From: Tachypleus tridentatus
Taxonomy: Eukaryota > Arthropoda > Merostomata > Xiphosura > Limulidae
NCBI RefSeq assembly: GCF_004210375.1
Contig: NC_134834.1
Location: 152,491,009 to 152,555,008 of the forward strand
Direction of reading: 5' to 3'
Length of the DNA: 64,000 nucleotides
Shown here: positions 48,901-58,700 of the stretch, in pieces
Layout of the letters: each line of letters opens with the position of its first letter
Numbering within the stretch: position 1 is the stretch's first letter
Notes under the pieces: model-generated
What the model was told of the DNA's origin: nothing
Database searches by the model: none
What the model saw: only the letters and a program-made list of their open reading frames with translations
Position numbers and translations under genes: made by a program

Positions 48901-51900
48901 TTTACCTCTGTTTGAGCCCAATGCTCTGTGCTCTTTGTTTCACCTATCCCTTAATGTGTATTTCTTTCTTCTCATGGATAGCGGGCATTGTCAGTCAGAT
49001 ATATTCACTATAGATGTCACTTGCACTCTGTACTACCCAACATGTGTACTCCTTTATCCAGAGACCTTGGTGGCTTGTGAGGTTAACTCCTCCTTTTCTT
49101 CCATTTCCTTTCTTTCTATTTCTTACCTCTTCCTTGTCCTGATCTGCATAAACTTCTGTGTCCAATGTGTGTCTTTCATTGCTATGCTGCCCATACTCTT
49201 TTCTGCAGAAGTTTCTGTTCTTATTAGTTAATTCTTGGCAGCTCTCTTCTGGACCATCCCACCCATGGATGGCATGGGTAAAGCAGAAAGGAAACTGCCC
49301 ATTCCTGCCACATCTAGATTGAATCATTTGATATGGTGTGCTTTTCAAAATTGGGTTTTGTTATCATCCATTGCACTATCTAATATGTAGTAGCCCCTCT
49401 GAACTCTAATGCTATTTTTGCCCTCTTTCTTTCAGTGGAGTATGAGAGTTCTTATCACTTATCAGTTTCAAGCTAGTGGGATGGTAGACCTTGGAGGTAT
49501 CCCACTAGACAGGTTCCACATAGATGGCTTTAAACATTCAGTTCAAAGTACAGTGGTAGTTTTCTGCCAGTGTAAAAGTCTTACTATCCACTATATTTAA
49601 TGACGTGTACAACAGAGTGGGATGTCTCAATACAGTTCACCACTTCAGTTGGATGCCTCTTGTGTGGATGTCGGTACCCTGTGGGCTGGTTTTGGATATC
49701 GAGTAAACCAATCAACATAAGCTGTTGTACAGGTTTGGGGTTGTCCATCGTCTTCACTCGAATCTGTGTTGTAGGTCACAGAGGGAATACGTGGGTTTTT
49801 CTCTGTCCTGGATGTTCCCACCATTTATTTGATGATATAATTGACCTTTTGGACATTTCAGACCAATCTCAGTTGCAGGAGTTGATTTACATGCAATGGA
49901 CTTCCCTTGGATACCAGATGACACATTTCTGAATCTCCTGGCTCAGTACAACTTTTCTTTCATGCTCTGGAGTTTGTTGTTTCCTTACATCTGTGAATTT
50001 ATGGCTTGTGGTGAAGACAATATTATTCTCATCCTATCCTTGCAAGGATGTTGGTACTTAGCAAGAAAGTTTTGGATACACTTGACTTAACAAGTACAGT
50101 CTGCTGCACTCTAGCCATTCTACACCAAGGGATGCATCCTCTTTTAACCACTTTCCTTTTGTGGGATTAAATTGTTTATCTGATTGGGATAACTTTCCTG
50201 ACTTGGATGTGTTTCCTTCATTTTCTGTCATGTTTGTTCATAATTGTTCACAATGAGAAGATACCTGGTTTAGAAATGGTGCAGTACCTTTTCTCAGATC
50301 ATCTGACCTGTTTCCCTGCTCAGGCACGCTTGAGGGGTACATCTGTTCTTCCCTTGCACTGGTTCCTACTCCTTTTGGTGTGATATTCTAGCTAATATTC
50401 TGAGAAGAGAGAAGTATCATACTAAAATTTGTAATTTTCTGACAAGTTTAGGGTTATGGTTAATAGTGGTGCCAGTAGGGAGTCCATGTATCGTGATTTG
50501 CATGAGACATATTGAAATCTTTGATTCCAAAGGGGGGTATGAGGAAGGCTTATGGCATATGTTGTATAAATTTGCATTTAGAGGGCAACACTAAATGGAA
50601 AAATGTAATCTATTAGAAATATATTTTCAGTTTAGGAAGATTATAACTGAAAATTTCAGATGAAGAAAAGTATTTTTAATCTTAACATGAAAATTGCTTA
50701 ACACTTGGAGTAATCATCATTTTGACCTTGTATATTCATGGACAAATCTTTATTAAAAATACGTACTAAAAATTTGATTTTGTTTCCAAATAACTTGTAG
50801 TTTGTACTAAAAGCATGTCAAATTTTGTCAAGGTACACATACTAAATTAGTTGTAGTATAGAAACTCGTTACTTTATTGTTACAATGTCTTGCATCAGCT
50901 GACCCAATGTGGAAAGAGGTAATGTGGTCTGGTAATTTGAAACAGTTCTGAATATATTTTATGAACAATTTCATTACAGCAGTATTTGATCAGGAAACTA
51001 ATTTAAGTCATTGTTCTTGTGAGTTAGAGGGAGTGAGGCTATATTACAGATGACATGGTTTACATTTTAAAATTCATTAAATTTTTGTATTGCATATTAG
51101 AGTACAAAATATCTTAATTTTAGAAGGTGATCATATAACACCATTTATTTATTTTTTAATTAGACACTGTGCTTTATTTTAGAGCATGCATCTTCAAGAG
51201 TGTTCTATAGAAAAACTGTAATTGACTATGCAAAAGTTCAGTTGGTTTGTATGAAAAATTCTAATCAATCCTGTAGCACAAATATATTTAATTTTTCAAT
51301 ACATGTAATTGATGAAATTAGCTTTAGAAAGCTAAAAACTAGCCTGGAAATTGGCACTGTCTGTTAAAATTACTAAATGAACAAGTGTAATTCTCAGAAG
51401 TATATCTTCAAAGAATTGCATACACAGGAGAACATCTTTATTTCTTACAGTGTAATTTGCAGGAAGTCAGTGTTGTATTCCATTCTAGTTTCACCAGTGT
51501 ATCTGTGATGGCAGTTGCAGATAAAATTTAAACTAATTTTTGGTTATATAAAACATTTAGAATTTCTTCTGTGACCCAATTAAAGTTTTCTACTCTTAGC
51601 TACAGTTTGTTTTAGCAGAATGCTGCAGATGAAGCTGTATAGCAAAGTATACTCCCTAATTCAGTAACAGAATAAAAACAAAATGGGTGTTGTTAGTTCT
51701 TATATTATTAAGACAGAGAACAGGACAAAAAGAATATTAAAGTGTATTTTAATTTTTCTGAAGTAATTGGTATAATCTTTTGCCAGAAGAACTGCATATT
51801 TTCTAGTATCGTAATCTGTTTTTTATGAAATAAAGTTAAATATATAAGTTTGTTCTTTGTTATGCTGTTTTACTTTAATCCTAACATTGTTTTTACTGTG

Positions 51901-54900
51901 CAAAATGTTCTTGTTAACTGGGATACATTGTAATACAACAGAATTATCTTATTTTGTATGTGTATTTTTGTAATTGTGATAAAATATTTCTATAGATTCC
52001 AAGAACATGTTAAAAAACACCTACCAAAAGATTCAGTCTCAACAGATGAGTTTCTGGAATTCCGAAAAGAGTTTGTAACTATTAATGAGAAAGAAAAACT
52101 GATTCCTCCATTAGAAGATGAAGAGGAGGAGGCTCCTGAAGAGTCGGGAGATGGAGATGCTGGTCCACCTGGTGATGAAGCTCCCCCTGGTTTAGAAGAT
52201 CCAGAGCAAGCTGACAAAGAAAAGGTTTATAAGATATTGTATTGTAATAATAATAATAAAAGTATTTTAACATGGTGGTGGCAGAGAAGCAAGGTAAAAA
52301 AAACAACAACAAAGTAGTTATTTACTAGTTTGAAATTATATTTTTCTGAATTTTGTGATATAAGGCTAGGTGAACTGACATCCTTAGTATTAAGTTATTT
52401 AATGCTGGTTTGTTTGTTTTTTTCAAATTGAAGTGATACTTAAATTGAAGGTTAATTCTTTTGTGAAGACACTGCTCATTTTAGTAATTGTTACTCACAC
52501 AAAGGATTAATCTTAGCAAAATTAAAATCAAAAGCTTTACAAGTTGATGACTCCTTCTATACTTGGTCATGAGATTTTATATTTGTATAAATTTCATCTT
52601 CAGATGAATGATGAAGAGACTAAGTTTTTGAGGGAGAAAATTATTGAGAAGAGAAAAGAAATATTCAGGAAAAATGAAGAGGAGGTTGGAAAACGATGGA
52701 ATTTTGAAGAAGGTGTAAGTAACATGTTTTTTACAATAACTTTTCCTTAAGTTTAGAACTTGAAATATCTTTACTTGGGTTATAACTAGTATGTTTATCA
52801 GGCCTTTAAGTATTCAGTTTATTAGAAATATATTAATCTGAGTAAGGTAGAATTGGTAACAGAGCCAGTTTATGCTTTTTCTTAGTCAGTGATACAGTTT
52901 TGGGTTAATATGGGTTTCTGATTGTATGATTTTGCTTTGTGCATATTTTTTTTTGTCAACCTGTATTTTTTTAGCTTTTATGACATGATCTAGATCTGTT
53001 TGGGTAAATTTGTATAACCATAAGATTTTTCTGTATATAATCCACCTGTATTTTCTGTAGTTTTGTGATAGTTCTGCATACTAGAAAAGTATGGGTAACA
53101 TAAGTAGCTAATGTAATTTTGACTTTTCTTTACGCAAACTCTATCTTTTAGATGAGTAGCTTACGTAATGTTGAGACTTCTGAATGCAACCTAAATCTGT
53201 AAGATGATTAATTTGCATTGTCTAGTGACTTTTTTTGTAATCTAGATCTGCATGATGGTGAGCTTGTCATTTTGCACATAATTCAAATCTCTTAAGATAC
53301 CTTGTGTAATTATATTCTTCACTTTTGTTCTGTATGTAATCCAAATCTATTAGATGGATACAATCTTGTGATTCTTCTTTATGCAATCTAGGTCTTTTAA
53401 GGTGGGTAGCTTTTATTGTTATGTGATTATTTTTATAAGTGACATAGCAGCTCCTAAGATGGCTGAGTTTTTGTTTTTTCAGATGTAAACTTTCAGCACA
53501 TAGTTAAATCATTTCTTGGCTGATTTGATATACAATTAAAGTTTTGGACTTAGGAAGTTGAACCCTTTTAAATGATGTATTTGACCATGCCTAAGGTCTT
53601 GTAGGTTAATTTACTGTAATTCTACCTAAAAGACTGGTAGAGATCCTGATGAGTAATAAAATTGTATTGAGTGTATGCTTTTGTATTCCTGGTGTACAAG
53701 ATACATAGCTAATAAAACAGGGAAAAAAGTCTCAGATATTAGATTTCTCTAATCCTGCCCAAAAGAATTTCAAAGGCCATGGCTTTTAAGGATTCCTTCT
53801 TGTTTGTATTAGGTCTGTAATATGGTATTCTTATGTTTTGTACATTATTTGTATTCTATATGTAAACTCAGTGTATAAGATCTTTTGTATGCTTACTTTC
53901 TATATTATAACACTAATCTTTCTTCCCTTCATTATTAGGCAACAGTACAATTTAACAGATTATCAGTAAGAGATGTTTGATTCTTGTTTTTTTCAGATTA
54001 AAAGGCCATATTTTCATGTAAAACCATTGGAGCGGGCTCAGTTGAAGAACTGGAGAGAATATCTAGATTTTGAAGCTCAGAATAGCACACATGAAAGAAC
54101 TGTTATTTTGTTTGAAAGATGTATGATAGCATGTGCTCTGTATGAAGATATGTGGATGAAGGTAGTGTTTGTTTGTCTAAATAGGAAATTATTTCTGTTG
54201 TGAAATTTTTTAAAGTTTTAATCTTAAAGTGGGTTTCTAATTTTACCTTAATATTTTTAGTTAATTCTCACATTTGCGATTTGTTTTAAGAAAAATACTT
54301 CAGTTATAAATGAGATCTATTTAATGGGCTACTTACAAGTTAAGATTTGTTAAGAGTTCAAAGTATTAGAAATATTGTCACAAATATTGATGAACTTAAA
54401 CATCAAATTCTAGATAAAAGCCTTTGGTAGTTGGGGGGTACTTAGCTTACTTACTGCCTTTCTTCTGATCACTAGTTAAAAATTAGTTGTAAATGTGTAC
54501 CTAAAGAACATTTACCTCATGTTTTTATAGTTTGTTATTAAAATTTAAAAAATCTAATTTTAGATAAACATTTTTAACAGAAATTACATTAAATTACTTA
54601 CTTTTGTAATAATTGTTTACTGTGATTTAATTTGGTGATTTGGTTAAATGTGCTGGGATAAGAAATGGCTAACATATTTTAGTATACTTAGCTAAGATTA
54701 AGTGCATGATTATGGAAACTTGTGTAATCTGTTACAAACAATATTTCTTAATAGGTGGAAGACTTTTGTAAAAACAAAATTAGTCATTTTATTCAGTTGG
54801 TCTTCAACCTTCTCACCTTTTTTAATTTTGAAAATAATGTTACAGAAAAATGTATCAAGACTATTCATTGATCCAAGTGAACAAGTGCTTGAGATTTTTT

Positions 54901-55711
54901 TTTGTTTTTGAAGTGGCTATAAATTGTATTTTGAACATTGCTTTAGGCTAGTATTTAGTGTTTTATGTTGTAAGGTATTATCACCAGCATGATATTTAAA
55001 TATAAATCAGTTGCCCTACATTTGGAGAAACGTCTTGGTTTTGAAATATTTAGGCTTAAAAATTTGTACATGTTATGGTTAATAGTAACATTGCAGTTTT
55101 AACTGGGAAAAGTTTAATATTCATTTATATCATGAGTGTTCACCAAATGATTGAACATTTGGTTTAGTACTTAGATTACAATATATCTTTATAAATATAG
55201 TTACAAAATTGTAAAATAGTTCATATTAATAGTAATTTTTTTAATGCAGTTGTGTTTTGTGAAAATGTATAGTTGAAATAAAAGCCATTGTTCGTTGTTT
55301 CACAGTATGCACGATACATGGAAAAACATGGACCAGAAGCTGTACGGGATGTTTATAGGCGAGCTTGTACCATCCATTTACCAAGAAAACCAAATATAAA
55401 TCTCTCTTGGGAAGCCTTTGAAGAAAAATATGGTGAGATATAATGAGGGTGTTCAGAAAGAAAGAGAGCTTTATTTCTTATAGACAAACTGTAAAGTAAA
55501 ACAGTGCAGGTGCATTTAAGTGTTGCACATTATTCCATTGTCTCATGAAATTTTTCTTGCCAGTTATGTACTTGTTGATGTGGTGTTACAAATGCAGCAG
55601 CAGTTAGGTGTTTTAAAAGTTTCAGATGTTTGGAAGTGTTGTCTAAACAGATGGTCCTTGAAAGGATGGAAGCACACAGTTCTAGGACAGGACTATATAT
55701 TGGATAGAGAA

Positions 55712-55757
<46 letters not shown>

Positions 55758-58700
55758 CATAAAACATTTGCAATTTTAATATGATGAGCAGTAAAGCCTT
55801 GCAATATTATTGTAAAGGGCATAATGTAGCAGTTTGTGGATATTGAACTAATAACAGTACTTCGTAGTTACATATCTGTCCAGTGTAAAGTAAAATTGTT
55901 TTTGTGAATGCTCCTCAGTTTCAGTTGTGTGAGGGGAAAGAGATACAGGTATTAATAAATTCTTAGAATATTAATGGTATCATAAAACAGTTGCTTTGTG
56001 TGATATATTGCATTACATGACAGCACACTGTGCTATAAATAATGTTTAATTATATTCATAATGGCAACTTTTATTGCTATCACAGTATAGACAAAGTTAG
56101 CATTATTTAATGATGAGAGCACATTTCTAGTCTCGCACATATTTGTAAAGTTGTTGCTTCAAACTCGTATACAAATATTTGTGAAGTGACATTTGATTTG
56201 CAGAGTTTCAAACTTTTGTAGCTGTAAGAAAAGAAACTTGATGCAAATAAATGTCATTTTTATTTTTTAAAGTGGTCTAAGTAAAAAGTTTGTTTACCTT
56301 ATTACCTAATATAAATTTCACTTTAATTTTAAAATACTAAGAACAATATTTCCAAAATATTAATTTCTCTACTCTGATTTTATATCACAAATCCCTAAAA
56401 TAGAGATCACATTACACTAAAATTAACAAAATCAAAGCATAAGAGCAAAATGCTAGCTTGTGTGCTTTTCATTTGATGAGTCATGTTTTATGTTGAAATT
56501 TTGTAGTCCAAATAATTTGGGACATCTGTTTAGTGGCATGTACAGTATCAGACAAGTCTGCAGTATTCTTATTTTTAGTTGGTTGTGTACTGATATGCAA
56601 AGTTGTGTATTTTTGGAAATTTCTAATATATTTATTTCAAGGATGTGTTTCTATAATATAAATTATTAATATGGTAAACAAATTTAACTGAGGCATAAAA
56701 ATAGTAACTTGCTGATTTCATTAATATTATCAGTTGTAAGGCCATAAAAACAGTTTACTATTTTGCATAATTTTCTTAAAATGAGTTATATAAAAGAAAA
56801 CTGGGTTATAACTGTTGCTGCAGCTTCAATCTTTCCAGCTATTTGTGTTTGACACAAAGCTTGATCAAAACCAACTTTTAATAGCCTGAGGGTAGCAGTG
56901 CTGTGGTATTTGAGTCATATTTCTAACTTCACAACTGCTTAGTGACTACAACAGCATAAATTAACAATATGTCACAAAAGAAAAAACCTGTTTGCCCAGT
57001 GGATGTTACATTCTGGTTCATTTTATCGTAACATTTGAATGGTTTAGAAAAGTATGTAGTAAATCAGAATATTTTTTTCTACAACTAATAGCAAGAAATG
57101 CTAACTTTTCCAGGCCTGTTTCCTTGGCTGTGGTTTTGCTAGATAGTAGGTAGGGACATTGGGACTCTCATTAATCAACATCGTAACAAGTCGGTGTTCT
57201 TTATTATATAGAGGTTTATTGAATATGTAAGTCTTCTAGATTATGATATCTTCCAATTGCATATTTGTTTTTCCTTATTTTGAAAATTTTATTTTAAGAA
57301 TAGTAGCTGTAATATAAACATTGCCATTTTTTATTATTTTCTTCACTACAGTTGAATAAGAAGAGTTGTTCAGTGTATTTGACTTACATTTATTGTTCAG
57401 GTAACTATGAGGAAGCTTCAAAAATTCTCTTGAATCTTGAACTTAATATACCAGACCTGCTAGAGGCAAAACTTAGAAGGATTAATGTTGAGAGGAGAAG
57501 AAAAAATTACAATGAAGTGGAGTCTTTGTACAAAGAATGCATAGAAAAGCAAGAAATACTCGCATGGCCTCCCATTTTGCAGTAAAATATGCCAGGTTTT
57601 GTTACAAGGTAAAAAATTCTTGTGTGATTAACTTGAATACAATAAAGCATTAGTATATTGCAGTCAAGTGCAGTGTTTAACATATGTGATATTATGGTGA
57701 ATTTTGTACTTGTTAACTAAGGTGTCAGTTTCTTAATGCTCATATAGTAAGGTTTTAACTGTGTTGTCTGGATGGGTGCATTCCACCCTGATGGAAAAAT
57801 CACATCATTGAATTAAATAAATTATAGAGAAAAAGATTTATAATAATTCTTTCAGATTTGAAGGTTATTCAGTAAAAAAGGTTTTAATTTGATTTTGTGC
57901 ATGTATTTGGACTTAGGGTTGATTTCAGTGAAAATAGTAGCGTTTATAAATATCTGAAAAATTTTCTGTTGAAAATTAAATAGTCTTTAACAAAGTAGCA
58001 CTAATTCGAATCTTTTGCTATCATTGTAAATATAGTTTTATTCATTTTATCCAGTTCCTGTTTCTCAGCCTTGACTGTCATAATGGTGCAATTGTCTGTA
58101 TCTCAGCTTTAAAAATTTATAGTATAGTAACCTAAATATAGTGACAGGTGTTTTTTGTTCTTTTTCAGTTGTATAAGCCAGTGTGGCTTCTAGTGCAGCA
58201 GAAACAAAAAATAATAATAGCTTAGCTTGGTGATGTGTTGGTAGAGGAACAGATGTTTGTCCTGATTTTTGTAAAGCTTGCTTCATCATTGTATAATTTG
58301 AATTATGTTGCAGAATGATAGGAAAAAAGTTGGAACAAGCTATTTTGTAGGTCACTTTTTGCGCAACTGTATTGTATTTAAATTATTTTTTTTACAGCGA
58401 TTCTTGTATTCATTAGGCCATGTCTACAATGTAACTGCTTCAATGAGTAAGGATATATCAAATGGGCATAGATATTTATATATGTATTAAATAATTTTTT
58501 AAACTGTGTAAACTTTGTAAGAAAAGTTTTTTTTTTTTACAAGGTTCTTAGGAAGACAAAAAAAATTACGTGTACAACAAAGATAATAATTTCTAATTGT
58601 CTCTTAAAAGCATCATGATGAAATCTTCAAAAGTTCAAAGCTGCAAACTTGTAGAAATGTTATGTATAAAAATATTTTAGAGAAGCTACACAATCTGTAG

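Larger units (their letters stand above)
46850..51995 (+). other. PRPF39: PRPF39 intron, 5.1 kb, with retroelement relic
   Basis: This intron contains an inverted TTAACCCTCTCACTATGG motif (46951), a DIRS-like remnant (47390-48930) with further decayed repeat DNA to about 50550, and a partial repeat A copy (50560-50960). The remainder to 51995 is AT-rich and featureless. Confidence 0.6.

Noticed and set aside
48995..49348. Minus-strand 117-codon ORF rich in charged residues
   Set aside because: It lies antisense to decayed repeat DNA, has no recognisable domain, and its Lys/Glu richness follows from C/T-rich plus-strand sequence.
52082..52312. Minus-strand ORFs opposite PRPF39 exon f
   Set aside because: They are shadows of the acidic coding strand, with Ser/Pro/Leu runs from complementing GAA/GAG codons.
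55520..55762. ORFs on both strands with Val-Cys or Thr-His runs
   Set aside because: They are produced by the (GT)20 microsatellite and lie inside a PRPF39 intron.
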